NCBI GenBank assembly: GCA_030247885.1
Contig: JAPDRO010000021.1
Coordinates: forward strand, 496,001 to 560,000
DNA: 64,000 nt
Direction of reading: 5' to 3'
Source of the DNA: Taxawa tesnikishii (nom. ined.)
Lineage: Eukaryota; Ascomycota; Dothideomycetes; Dothideales
Made by a program: the position numbers and the translations under genes
In this document: piece by piece, positions 25,699-37,667 of the stretch
Layout: each line of letters starts with the position of its first letter
Position numbering within the stretch: the stretch's first letter is position 1
Notes under the pieces: generated by a model
Told to the model about the DNA's origin: nothing
What the model saw: only the letters and a program-made list of their open reading frames with translations
Database searches by the model: none

Positions 25699-27510
25699 AT
25701 GGCGCCAACCGAGGATGGATTGAGGGTGCTACCACCGTCGCCGGTAGAAGAAGAGCAGCGGCCTTTACTGGACCCCAACCATCCGGAAGAAGGCCATGGG
25801 ACAATCGCGAGAGAGTCGCGGGACGGGGAGAGGGCGGAGAGTACGGTGAGGACGGAGAGGCAGATGTCCCAATCGCAGAAGAGCCGACTACGTGGAAGCT
25901 CATCACTATCATCGGAGCGGTGTGGATTGGATCGTTCTTCGCTGCATTGGGTACGCTTGAAATAACACTGCGAATGCGCCCGGAAGGAACATGCTCATGT
26001 TTGGAATAGATTCGACCATTGTAGCTACCCTTGCGTCCCCTATAAGCACCACCTTTCACTCCTTCACGCTCCTTTCATGGCTCGGATCGGGCTACCTGAT
26101 CGCCAATGCCGCCATCCAGCCACTGTCCGGTCGGCTCACGGATATCTTTGGTAGAAGAGCAGGACTTATATTCGCCTGTACTTTCTTCGCCGCTGGCACC
26201 CTAATCTGCGGAGTTGCGCAGAGCGCACAGGTCATGATCCTAGGCCGTGTCGTTGCTGGCGCGGGAGGAGGGTAAGAGCGTCATCTGCACGCCGGTTACC
26301 CTACACCAGTTCTGACGAGTCGTACAGTTGCTTGAACACGATCGGCACCTTCATCGCATCCGATCTGATCCCATTGAGGAAGAGAGGTCTCTGGCAAGGC
26401 TTCGCCAACATCGTCTACGGCTCCGGCATGGGCCTGGGCGGCGTCTTCGGCGGCTTCATGAACGACCGCCTCTCCTGGCGCTGGGCCTTCTACATCCAAG
26501 TCCCCTTCATCATCCTCGCTGGCATCATGGGTGGAATCTTCGTCGACATCCCCGTCAAAGTGACGGACAAATCCCGCCTCCGCCGCGTCGACTTCCTCGG
26601 CGCTCTCTTGCTCTCTGCATCCCTCGTCCTGCTGCTCCTCGGCCTCAACAGCGGCGGTAACACGGTACCCTGGACGCATCCCTTGGTCACGGTGTCCCTG
26701 CCACTCAGCGGCGTCTGTCTTGTTGCCTTTGTGCTCGTGGAAGACAAGTATGCGTCCGAGCCCGTCATCCCAGTACGACTCCTGCTGCACCGCACTGTAG
26801 CATCGGGCTGTCTATGCCTCTGGTTCGTCACCATGTCCGTCTTCGCACTCCTCTACTACGCGCCCATCTACTTCCAAGTCGTCTTCGGCCTCTCCTCAAC
26901 CGCCGTCGGCACGCGTGTGATCCCCGAATCCGTCGGCGCCAGCATCGGCTCCCTCAGCGTCGGCCTCATAATGCGCGCTACGGGCAGGTACTGGTGGATG
27001 AACGTCGGTGTGCAATTACTCAGCGTTGCCAGCACTATTTTGATCGCTGTCTTCTTCGACCAGAATCTGCCGCAGTGGCCGCCGTTTGTCATCTTCCTGA
27101 TGCACGGCACCGCGTACGGCGCCACGCTCACCACGACCCTGCTCGCACTGCTCAGCGCCGTAAGCCACGAGCACCAGGCTGTCATCACCTCCGCGAGCTA
27201 CGCTTTCCGCTCCACAGGCAGCACCATCGGCATCACCATCGCTTCCACCGTATTCCAAAACGTGCTCAAGAGCCGCCTCTGGGGTGAGTTCGGCGACCGT
27301 CCGGATGCTGGGGAGATCATCCCACGCATCAGGGATGATGTGGACGAAGTGAAGCATCTGCCCCCAGAGTGGAGGGATGGCGTTGTGGATGCGTACGTGC
27401 AGGCGTTGAGGAGTGTCTGGGTACTGATCCTGGGCTTGGCGGTGCTGGGGGCGATGGTCAGTCTGCTCATGAGAGAGCATGTGCTGCACAAGAAGTTGGA
27501 CAGGAAATAG
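25699..27510 (+). CDS. MFS permease, DHA2/Vba-Fnx1-like
   Basis: Exons 25699-25950, 26010-26271 and 26328-27510; introns 59 and 56 nt. After a soluble, charged N-terminus of about 75 residues come about 14 membrane segments. The MFS motif between TM2 and TM3 is clear (GRLTDIFGRR), and the loop LSWRWAFYIQVP is typical of the 14-TM DHA2 branch. Closest in feel are the vacuolar basic amino acid and drug permeases Vba1 and Fnx1; substrate is inferred, not shown. The frame breaks at the G4 run 25825-25828; with five G the N-terminus runs on into EADVPIAEEPTTWK and the exons sum to 566 codons. It is likely a functional gene with a sequencing gap of one base. Confidence 0.88.
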
Positions 27511-28002
27511 ATGGTAGGCTGGGTGTACATGACGCGTTCTTGTGCGGAATACGAATGTTGGTTTCTTCGCTGTGCCCTCAGGAGCCGAAACGGTAGTTGT
27601 CGCGTGCTAACATGGGTAAGCACTTGACATCCACGCAAAAGAAAAAAACCACTTACAATCTTGCTTCTCCCTTTGCGGACCGGTCTGGGCCTGGTTCAAA
27701 CGATGGGGCGTACAATTCCATCTTGAGCTTCAGATCAGCGTGGCTCAGCTGCGCGCGGTGGACTTCTAGAGCCCGAGTCCCGTGGATTGTCGTCGGCTAA
27801 CAAGCTGGTCATCCAAGGAGTCTTTGTTCAAACCAGTTATGTCCTTCTCAAGGCGTTACATCGGGCAAAGGAATTCTGAGAGCATGCATAAACAACACTG
27901 GTTCGTTATCCAATCCCAACCCTACAAAAACGCCAAAAACGGTGGGTATCATGGGTATCACACCAACAACCTTCAAACACCTTCCTCTGCCTCTGTCCCA
28001 GC
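27511..28002. other. Convergent intergenic region
   Basis: Tail-to-tail spacer between the MFS gene and SFI1, with an A-rich run near 27638-27650. No gene seen. Confidence 0.5.
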
Positions 28003-31000
28003 TTACGAACTCTTCATCTTCATCTCCATCTCCTCCTCCCCCATAATTCCACCATCTAACTCCCCGACCCCCTCGTCCCCAAATCGCACACTCCGTCCCG
28101 CACTCGCCCCCAAACTTCTCCCAAACCTGCCCCCACCCGCAGCAGGCGTCCTCTGCACCCGCTGCGCATTGCCCGTGCTCGCATACCCACCAGCGCGCAT
28201 CTTGCGCTCAAACGGCGTAATCTGCGGCGTAAGCGCCTCCATCCCATTCACGCCTCCAGACACCAACGGCGCAGGCGTAGTAGTCGCAAACGCCCCGAAT
28301 CCGTTGGTCGCAGGTGGCGGACCCGCAGGGGTGGTAGACGGAACGCCCGACGCGGCGTTGAGGGATTTGAAGCGTGCTTTGGCACGTGCGGTGCGCTTGG
28401 ACGGTGTACGGAGATATCCCGGTTGGGGCGTTGCGAAATGCTGCGGACCGAGGAGAGAGTCGTCTAGAGCGTAACCTCCTTGTTGCTGGGGTTGCTGGGG
28501 TTGTGACGGCAGGGAGTCGCGGAGGATGTCGAACTGGGTCCACTCCTCCGCACGTCTCGTGGCGCTGAAATCTATCGCCTCATAGTCCGGTTGCTCGTCG
28601 TCTTCGGGACCGAGGCTGTTTTCGCCGATGCGTGGAAGTGAGGCAGGGGTTGGGCCGGGCTTGCGGGCAGAGGGTAGATGGAGGGATCTGAAGAGATCGT
28701 CGCCGTCGATTTTGATCGGACTATCCGGATCAGGGACGTTGTTGTACGCACGACGGCGCGCCGTCTGCACCGCCCAGTAGAGCAGCATGTTACGGACATG
28801 CTTTCTGTAGTGGCGGCCTTTCAGCGCGAGGGCGGTTTCTTGATGCCGTTGATGAGTGAAGAGAGCCCTGCTCAAAACTCGCAGTTTTTCGGATGCTAGC
28901 CTGTCCGCGCTCGCTGTGACGAGAACCTGGGCTTCTTGGTCCATACGGCGTATGTCGTTGGCTTTGGCGACGAGACGCTGTAAGGCGTTGACACGGAGGC
29001 GCTGGGCGTCTTTCTCCGCAGCGTGCACCGCCATGTCGGAATACTGCTGCGTTTTGTCACGCAGGCGATCGAAGGCTTCGGTGCCGATAACGAAAAGTCG
29101 GTTTCGGTATTTCTGAGCAGCTCGCGCCTCATTTGCAACGACCAATGTGCTCTTGTGGTGCCATGTGTTGAAGCATCTCCGCACGGCATTGATCTTGACC
29201 TGTCTCCGTACGGTCGCGTAGGCGTCTCTGCGCTTGACCTTCTTGATGTTGGTGGTGGCTTCCTTCCACCGCTTGAGTGTCATCATGGTAAGACAGTAGA
29301 ACCGCGCATCAGCAGACCATTGATTCAGCTGTTGCACATGCGCTGTTTTCTCCTGCCAGACAGCCAGGTTTCGTCGTAACAATCTCTCGCTACGGAATTC
29401 GAGGGCTGACTGCTCCATCTGCTCGTCCCCTCTGGTTCTTGCATGAAGCTTGAGCATAGCCGACTGCATCCTTCTGCGGTCTTGACTCGCATGGAACATC
29501 ATCGTCGCTTCATTCAATCTGAAACGTAGATCAGTCGAACTGACACCAAGTCGCTGCAAGACGTTACGCTGGATTCTGTGCTCCATCACCCGTTGGAACA
29601 GAGCAAGTCGTTCGGCCAAGATCCACTTGTAGAGCGCTTGAAGCATGACTCTATCGTCAATCTTCGCAGCAAGTGCTTGCGTTCGAAGCTTGTCGTTCCA
29701 ATCAATCCACGCATTTCGAAGGAGGCGATGTTTGTCGGCGTCAGTGGCTTGTCGACTGAGCTGTGCGTTTCGGTGCCATATTGAGATCGCCTTCAAGGCT
29801 GAACTTTCTGTGGCGGAAGTGATCAATTGTGCAGCCTTCGGACGAAGCTGTGCATCGGCCTTGATTGTAGAAAAGCTGCGCGCCAGAAGTGCATGCTGCC
29901 GAAAGGCGCTCGAAGAGTTCTCGAGCTCGCGAATGCTCCGTAACCGAGTAGCCATCCCATTCATCGCCAGATACTGGAGTTTGCGGTTTCTGAAGTCCAT
30001 CGCCCGGTCGTCCAGATCCCGCCTGGCACGCAGCGTTCCCTTCAATCCGTCAAACGCAGATCTTTTCAACCGCGCGTCTTTCCAGACCGGCGCCTTCCTT
30101 TCGCAGAATGTCCAAAACCACTTCCAATAAGTCCTCTCAACAACCTTTTCCTCGTGGATTGCCACAGCACGTTCCTCTTCATTCAGTCTCCTCGCAGTCC
30201 TAGCTCTCCAGACGGCAAACCACTTGCGTAAGCCCAAACGCCTGCACTTCAACTCATTGACCGCTGTAATCTCGCGCCAAGCATTAAAATATCGGACGCG
30301 GAGGATATGCCTTCTTGCGACCCCGGTCCTTGCCAATTCATCACTTGCGCTCTTGGCCCAGTGCGTGAATGCTTTTGTCATTAGAAAAGATCGCGAGCGC
30401 GTTGAGCTCTGCGCTCCATATGGTCGAAGAAGCGGTCCGTTTCTGCAGCCTGCCGCTTGGCGGCCAACGTAGCGCGCCACTGTGCGATCGCTTGACGGAG
30501 GAGCGCCTGCTGGTCGTAATTCGAAGCTATCGAATACAGATTTTGGCGTGTCTGGTACAGCTGAAGGGCGCAATCATGCCATTGGTGCAGGCATCGGCGC
30601 GCAGTCCTCAGGAACGCCGTATAGCGAAATGCATCGGCATTTGAGAGCAACTCGGTTTCCGAGGGATGATCAAGCGGTGCATGTTCGACATTGGTAGGTA
30701 TGTCCGAGAAGTCCAAAAACTCTGTCGATCCTGATCCAGGCCGTACGAATTAAAGGCTTGATCCCGTGATTGGGAGTAACGAGGATAACGGCTTCTTGAG
30801 TCGTCTCGCACGATCCTGACGCTGCCTTGGGTGGAGGTTGACCTAGCGCGAAGATCTGGCGCCGACGCACCAGTCGACCTGCCTCTAACCGGTGGCTGAG
30901 CAAGCAATCTTGACACAGTATTCGGCGCGCCGCTGGGCCCAGCATCCCTTGGGTGCTCTGCGCGGTGTGGGCCGGTAAGGACAGCACGCGCAGTATTCTG

Positions 31001-31570
31001 AGAATGCGCTCTTGTTTCGATTCCATCTGCATCGCCCAGCCGTCCTCCGCTAAGCCATGTGCTGTCCAAGTTGGTGTCATTAAAGGATACCCTCCTCTTC
31101 CTCTGAAGTGTCTGCGCGCGGCTTCGCGGTTGCGGCACAGGCGCATCGTCTCGTTCCTGTACAGCGCCATCCAAGCCATCGATCGGTCGCGTGATATCTC
31201 CTACACCGTCTTCACCCTCGCCGAGGACAATGTGGATGCCAGCTTGCGCCAAAAGCTTTCTGAACCTGGTCACGAGATCTTCGTCGCCGGCTGCGGAAGA
31301 GCCTTCTCCCATGCGAAGGAGGAAGCGGAAATAGATCTGATCGTGCTCTGCGGCGATGCCATGTTCGGTAAGTACGGTGTCGTAGGCGGCGAAGAGGGCG
31401 CGAAACGGAGGATCTGGGGATTGCTGGGCGAGCGAGATGATGCTGTAGAGGACGTTGACATCTGCAGTTGAGTCGCGTGAGTATCAGTACTATACGATGA
31501 GAGTCTTGAGCGCGTTCTTGCCTTGGTCGGTGAGAGGAGGTAGTTCATCGAGGGTAGATGGTTCCGGCAT
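28003..31570 (-). CDS. SFI1: Sfi1 spindle-pole-body/centrin-binding protein
   Basis: Exon 1 is 31570-31522 and exon 2 is 31461-28003. The first intron is best read as a GC-AG intron of 60 nt (GCAAGA...CTGCAG): a stop codon closes the straight reading, and this splice joins PPLTDQ to DVNVLYSII in frame. The protein then has a disordered Arg/Ser-rich part and a long array of Sfi1-type helical repeats, each with a conserved Trp (for example AISIWHRNAQLSRQA, HALWN-like KAFTHWAKSA), spanning roughly residues 250-850. The C-terminus has TPFERKMRAGGYAS. Sfi1 repeats bind centrin/Cdc31 and form the half-bridge for spindle pole duplication. Two frame breaks lie at A5 (30715-30719) and A4 (30385-30388) on the plus strand, each needing one base; the sum is then 1170 codons. 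Confidence 0.88.
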
Positions 31571-31823
31571 TCGGGTTTCCGTCTAACGCGTTTGCTGTAC
31601 GGCATCCAGACGGTCCTCTTACACGCGGTGCGAGCATAAGATGGTGCGATTCACGAGAAGCGCGCGAGCATTGCCAACATGAAATGTCGCAGTAAATGTG
31701 CAGCATCGAAGAATGTGCTTTGCTCGAGAGAGACGCGTCGCCGGATGTGATGGTAAACACAAACACAGCCGAGGGAGTGTATATGTATGGATATATGAAA
31801 GCTATTGAGCAACACTTGGCGAA

Positions 31824-31834
31824 ACACACACACA

Positions 31835-31865
<31 letters not shown>

Positions 31866-31866
31866 G
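31824..31866 (+). repeat. Compound (AC)n(CG)n microsatellite
   Basis: About 14 AC units followed directly by about 8 CG units. Alternating purine-pyrimidine DNA of this kind can adopt Z-form, and it sits inside a divergent promoter. Confidence 0.95.
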
Positions 31867-32000
31867 GAGAAGACGGGAAGTGCGCCGAAGAGCGAGTGCA
31901 ACCAATCAATGACATCAGTCTGTTGCACTCTAGACGTTGCGCGCCTTTCACTTCCCTCGTCTCAACCTCGCCTACTCGTACTCGTAGTCACTTCAATCCT

Positions 32001-32040
32001 ACCATACCATACCATACCACACCACACCGCACCATACCAT
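32001..32040 (+). repeat. ACCAT pentamer repeat in 5' leader
   Basis: Imperfect ACCAT/ACCAC units ending 10 bp before the ATG at 32050. The same pentamer, as GGTAT, recurs at 60822-60841 inside a PEPCK intron. Confidence 0.85.
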
Positions 32041-32049
32041 ATCATCAAG

Positions 32050-32333
32050 ATGCCGAGCAGAACGAGACCCGTCGAGAAGCTTGCTCAAGCAGCCGCCGAA
32101 TGCAGGACGGAGGTCGGCGCTCCCTGCATGGCGGCCGTAAAGTCTGTACTAACTGCTCGCTAGGGCGTTGCGTACGGGAAGTGCGTGGCGGCCGGATACA
32201 TGAACGCCCGCAAAGACATGTGCGCTCAGGAGTTCATGAGGCTACAGGCCTGTTGTCTTGTACGCTGCCTCCGCTCCATTCTCGGCTTCTGACTGATTCG
32301 CCATCACAGAAGGCTGCCGCCAAGACACGATGA
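32050..32333 (+). CDS. NDUFAF8-like twin-CX9C complex I assembly factor
   Basis: Three tiny exons, 32050-32112, 32164-32259 and 32310-32333, give a 60-residue protein. It contains two CX9C motifs (CRTEGVAYGKC and CAQEFMRLQAC), the twin-CX9C fold imported into the mitochondrial intermembrane space by the Mia40 pathway. Size, spacing and the residues AYGKC...DMCAQEF match the human NDUFAF8 (C17orf89) family, which works with NDUFAF5 in complex I assembly. The function is inferred from family likeness. Intron 1 has a weak donor (GTCGGC) but a perfect TACTAAC branch site and TAG acceptor; intron 2 is GTACGC...CACAG. The second motif carries an extra adjacent Cys (QACCL). Confidence 0.8.
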
Positions 32334-32486
32334 TGGATGGACAGAGATGCATGAGGCACGATAAACCTCACAGGGCGCAATACACATTCAGTCAGATACC
32401 CAAATGCTACAACGCACTCGTTGCCGTGTTCGTCGGTTTTTGTAGATGCATGTTATATCACACCGCTACATGATTCCACAGTCTTT

Positions 32487-35400
32487 TCAACACCTCCACA
32501 CGAACCCCTCCAACCTTTTCGCGCCCCTGACCGCCACAGCTACATGCCAGGGTACGACACCCTTCTCCACGCCGTCCACCCCTCTTATCCCTCTCAACTT
32601 CGCCAAAAGCCCCAATCCTCTATACCAAGCCAAGATCTCACGGCACACAAACTCCGGCGGCCTCGGCGTCAACCACTGCGCCTGACCCTCCGCCAGCTGA
32701 GGCGGCGAGATCCTCATAATGTCGACGGCCAAACTGGGCAAAGACGTGTTGTTGATGCTGCTACTGCTGCCGTCGCCGCGTTTGAGAAGCATGCCCGAAG
32801 CCAGTGGTCTCTTTTGCCCGTACACCGACAGCGGTCGCGCGACGGAGAAGGGGAGGATGAGACCCCATGATTCGTCTGTCACGTCCATGAGATGCGCGTC
32901 TGCGTCTGCTGGCTGCGTCTGTGTCTGCTCTTCCGTGGCCGACCCCGCCGGTGTCGGCGGGGCGTTCTCGCCAGGCGACACGGTCACGTTTGTCTGAGGC
33001 GTAGAGCCGGGCGTGGGGAAGCCTTGTCCGGGTATGGGCTTGGCTGCAACAGGTTCCGGAGGAGTGATGCGGAGCGCCGGGTCCGGATCGACGTCTAGTA
33101 CCGTGACGGCGAAGCGGCTGACGCTTCCGCTGAAAGACTCCCAGCTGTTCAGCTCCGTCGCGCTCATCTCGCCCACGCGTGCGATGATTAGCCGCCAGAC
33201 GCTGTCACGGCCGGATGCCAGGTTCATTGTCTTGGTTTGGAGGTCGCTAAGCATGTCGTAGTGTGCTTCGGGACCGCCACGCAAGGAGTAAGAGCAGCTG
33301 TACTGGTTTCTGCCGCTGTTGTCCGTCCAGGCGGCAGTCAACCAGTTGTTGTCAGCACTGACAGCGTATGCGAGATGGAGTATATTGGCTTCTTGGAGCA
33401 GGTTGGCCGGCGGCGACTCGTTCAGTGCGAAATTGATCTTGCGGGGAAGCGGTGTGGCTAGTTCAACACTTGCTGCAGCCGGAAACCTCCAGGCTTGAGT
33501 AGAGTCAGGAATGTCTTTGCCTGGACAGCGATCGTACACTTCGCGTGCAAGGCACGACAGTCGGGCAATGTCCGGGATGACAAGAGAGTTGTGCAAGACA
33601 ATGTCGCCAATGGAAACGACTTGCAAGATCACGTCCGCACTTGGTCGTGTCTTTGTACTGCGGTAAGCATTGAGAAGTGACCAGAAACAGCCATAGACAA
33701 ACTTGGTCATTATCTGATCAGAGAAGGGGTTCACAAGGTAGACGACGATTGTTTTGTCATCGACCAACGACCCGTCCGTAGCCAGTGATTTGCCTAGCTG
33801 AGAACACGTTGCATTCAGAGCACTCAGTACGGATCGGGGTGTAACCTCCTGGCCTTCAGCGACGCCGAACTGAACGAGATTGTTCGCGTGGTTCGGACAT
33901 GTTTGGCCGCGCTTGTGCGAACCTAGCTTGCAGTTCTCGTACGACGTACCCAGGTCATCGATGAACTCAGCAACTGTATCTTCGAGGTCGTTGTTGGCGG
34001 GGAATACCACTATTGGGTCAACATCTTTTGGGCCGTTGGCGGGCTCGAGACTGAGTGCTTCCCAAAAAGTAAGGGCTGAAGGTAGCATTTCCCAAGCCGC
34101 TTCCGCTCTCTGAAGGCGCACAAAGGGCGTTTGAAGAGGGAAGACATACTGTCCGGGAACGGGAGTGCCGTTGATCGACAGTGCTCTCGGAAGATTCGGA
34201 CGAGGCTGGCTTTTAGGCTGGGCGGATCGCTCGTTGTTTGGGGTAAAAGTCATGAGCTTGGCAAAATCGGTTTCTGCTGCTGATGGGAACACTGACTTCA
34301 GCCCGGCTTGTGCGATCGCTCGTGTCGCCAAAGCAGGTCCACCATACAGCTGTCCGGACTCGGATATCATTGCTGCGGCATCACTGTGTGGGGTTGCTAG
34401 ATCCTCCAAGTTCTGCTCAGCTAGCAGCTGGGCAACGCCGACGATGTCTTCAGGGTTGAAACCAAAGACATGATAAAGATCCTCCGATAGAGATGAGGTT
34501 GGTGAGCCCATGGAGAGATGCTTCAAGTCAGGAGGTTCAACCAGGAAGACGTCCTCGTCATCGTCGTGCTTGTCTGCCTCATCATGCTGCTTCACTGGCT
34601 CCATCGCGGCTAGGAAGTCCAGCAAGTCGCCTCGATCTGAGGGAAGGTTCTTGACGTCTGCAGCGTCGCTTTCCGGTTCGCTCTCAGACATGAGTTGATC
34701 GAAAGACTGCACTACGCGACCCATAGCGACATCGTCCAGGTCACGCTTACGTTTTCTCGAGGGAAATGGGTTGTACGAAGCGATGCTGTTAGACTTGGCA
34801 TCATCTCTGTCTGAGAAGGAGTCCTCTTCGCTTGATTCTTCGTCTGAATCTTGCACGACAAGCGCCTTGTCATTGTAAGAATCGTAACTTTTTCCGGGGA
34901 CATGTCTAGTGGTAAAGGGTGCGTTCATGGTTCGTGCCCTCTTGCCTTTAGGAGGTAGCATGATGCTGAGTCTCCTAGACGGACTTGGCTGACCAGAAGC
35001 CTGCGTCGTACCGTGAGATTCTTCGGCCTGGCGGGGTGCTGTGATGGTGCTGGTGAATCGACCATGAGGGCCGTACTTGGATTCGAAAGAGTCAAGACTT
35101 TGATTAAAGGCAATGCGGTCGTAAGTACTTTCGCGCCGTGAAGCCCGCCCGTGAGGCGATTGTGTTTCTGCTCGCTTCAGGCTTGCTGGGATCGGTACAG
35201 GTAGCAGTCTTTCTTTGATCGAGAAGGGACTGAGTGGAGGTGTAGCAGCCAATCTTGGTATGAGCGCATGGTCATCGGAGTCCGCATTGTCGTTCATCTT
35301 CACGCCCAAGGGAGAAGTGGCATCTTCCTCTTTCAACGGTGTTTGAACGACATCTCCCATATGGCGAGGCACTTCTACCGCGGCTTGCCTTTCGTCCGCG

Positions 35401-37167
35401 ACAAGAGCAGACTCGCTGATGCTAGATTGGCTAGTCTTTACTATAAGCGGCCCTTGCCCCTCAGTAAGTAATCCGCTGAGGTCGCCTCCGCCAGCTTTGG
35501 TTGCTTTCGTGTCGGCCGCCGCATCGCTTTCAACAGCCGGTTGCTCGCGCTGCTCGAATGTCTCGAAACTGGGGCCATTCTGGTCGTCGAAGAAACTGAA
35601 GTCGGCGTCGGTCACGTCAGGTCCACCAAACATGTCCTCGTCCATGTCACCAAACAGGTCGGCATTGTTGTTGCGATAAGACGGAGCATCGAGCCCTACA
35701 CTAGAAACAATGCTATGATTTCTCTCCGGCTGGTGATTAGCTTCCGGCCCATCCAATTGAAGCGTAGGGCCGTCAGTCACAGTCATGGCTGGCGCGGTGG
35801 AGTCGGAAGATGTGCCCAGCACATGCGCAAGTCCATCGGGCGGAGTCGGGTAGACGCCAGCCAAGGCAGCTTGGTCTTGGCTGCGCGGATAGAGCGGCGA
35901 CGTAGGCAATCCAGTATCGCCAATCTCAGGAGGTCGCAACAGTGCCATTTCTCGTTCTTCCTCTGCCCTCTGAGCCTGCTGTCTCGCGATAGATGCCCGC
36001 TCCCTTTCTGCTTTACCGGAAAACCAGCGCTCTGCCAATCTCAACGGATTCTGATATGTCTGACCGTTCTCAGCGCCAAACCAAGCGGAATAGTCGACAT
36101 CATCTGTGGTATGCGCTCCGTACGCGGAGTTGTTGACGAAACACAATGCTGCAGGCCAAAGGAAGGTCTGTGTCCCGCGCAGTGTATCTGGGTCACCGTT
36201 CGCACGTGGCGTAAACTTGACCCTTAACCACCTGTCTCCAGAGAAGTCGAGCATGCTGTGTGTGGGGAGTTGTTCCTAACGTAATCTTTCCATTTGGCAT
36301 CGTCGGACAGCTGTGTAGATCGGGATGTGTCGGTAAGATCTCGTCGATCGGCCTTTCTGCCAGCTGATCCGGTGCTCGGTACAGCAGGCGTTTCCACCAC
36401 GCGAGCGAGCTGGCCGGAGGAAGACAAGATTACGTTCTGTCCATCTAAGAAATTGGTGCTGTCAACACCGGAGAGGATGCGAGAAGCAGGCCTTAGGTCA
36501 GTATATGAGACTCGTGGCATCAGCAACAGCTTGCCAGCATTGCTTATCTGCGCTCGTAAAGTCAGGAGGATGCAAGCATCCTCGGAGTCCTCGTTCATTC
36601 GGTTCGCCGAGCCCTCTCCATCGACACGAACGATCCAAGTCATGGGAGCCAGATGCGCGGCGTTACAAGCACCAGAGAGACTGATGGACAGGGCTCGATC
36701 GATGGATGACAGGAAAACTCCAAACTCGAAGCGGTCCGTGTTTGTGAGAGTGCCTGAGCGCAAGACTGGATTGTAGTTAGTATGATGCCTTGAATTCTGA
36801 ATGTGCGTGAGGACCACGCACAAGTACAGCGCTGCTTGCAAAGAAACTGCTCGGTCGCATCGTCGACCGCGCCGAACGTCCAGAACTCATGCCGGGAATG
36901 AAGATGTTCGGACAGAAGATTCGCCCGTGCCAATTCTCCCAAAACGATTCGCACATAGTCTGCTCCTTCCTGCTTTTGCTTGTCGTGCCCGAGTCTTGAT
37001 ATGGCATCCGTTCCCTTCTCCGGCTGTGAGGTGCTCTGCGCGGCGCTGTACACTCTATATCCGATGGGGAGTCCTGTACCCACATCAGCAACGCAGAAGG
37101 AGGAACGCGGCGCACGCAGACATACAACTAGGTGTAAGTTGGATGTGCATCCTTTCAGAAAGTCCAT
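32487..37167 (-). CDS. MED13: Mediator subunit 13 (Med13/Ssn2)
   Basis: The gene starts MDFLKGCTSNLH at 37167, a typical Med13 N-terminus, and runs to 32487. Conserved parts are the N-terminal domain (WFGAENGQTYQNPLRLAERW), the linker with TGLPTSPLYPRSQDQ and GVYPTPPDG, and the C-terminal MID/PIWI-like lobe ending at EFVCREILAWYRGLG...VPWHVAVAVRG. Med13 links the Cdk8 kinase module to core Mediator and represses or tunes transcription. Frame breaks: an A3 run at 36840-36842 (plus strand) and the C4/G4 run near 36261-36264; one base at each restores 1561 codons over the whole span. A 52-nt GTATGT...TACAG segment near codon 14 may be an intron, but then a third single-base loss in a C4 run must be assumed. 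The breaks fall at conserved joints, so I read the gene as functional. Confidence 0.88.
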
Positions 37168-37667
37168 AGGCATGGGGGTCTGTAGGCTTTCATGGTACGT
37201 CGAAGTGGTATATGCGGTGTGGTCTTGTGCAGTGGTGTTGAAGGAAAGCACGCATGGACTCAAGCAAAGATGTGTCCAACGGCGCAGTGAGACTGAGACA
37301 TGTACAGATACGGCGACTCCAGCGTCAAGCGCGTCGTTTGGTGTTGAACAAGGCGAGCGGTTCGAGGTCAGCTCAGCACCTTCCGCCTTCCGCCCTCCAC
37401 CCTCCACCCTCCACCTCGCACCTTGCACCTTGCACCTTGCACCTTCCCGCTATTGCACACATCCGAGCCAATCGCGCAGCTGAGGGTCCGCATGGCCCCT
37501 GCACGTCCATCGCGTCCGGCACACGGCCCGAACAATCTGGGGTCGAGGAAAAGTTCCGCCACATGCGAGCAATCTTTCTTCATCCAAAACCACATCGTAT
37601 CCTATCCTTGCTTTGCGCCGCCTCCGTACCACCCGGATTTTCTGCATATTCGAGGTAGTGAGCACAG
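37168..37667. promoter_or_regulatory. Divergent promoter MED13 / ENP2
   Basis: A 500-bp head-to-head spacer holding the CCTCCACC/CTTGCACC repeat entered next. No other element stands out. Confidence 0.5.
37384..37446 (+). repeat. Decaying pyrimidine-rich tandem repeat
   Basis: Three successive short arrays grade into each other: TTCCGCC units, then CCTCCAC units, then CTTGCAC units. All are seven-base periods with C-rich cores. Confidence 0.8.

Larger units (their letters stand above)
31571..32049. promoter_or_regulatory. Divergent promoter SFI1 / complex I assembly factor
   Basis: A head-to-head spacer with two microsatellites (entered separately) close to the start at 32050. Confidence 0.5.

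Noticed and set aside
27661-27720. tRNA-like T-arm (GGTTCAAAC)
   Set aside because: No pairing T stem, no D arm and no acceptor stem around it; no tRNA gene was convincing anywhere in the window.
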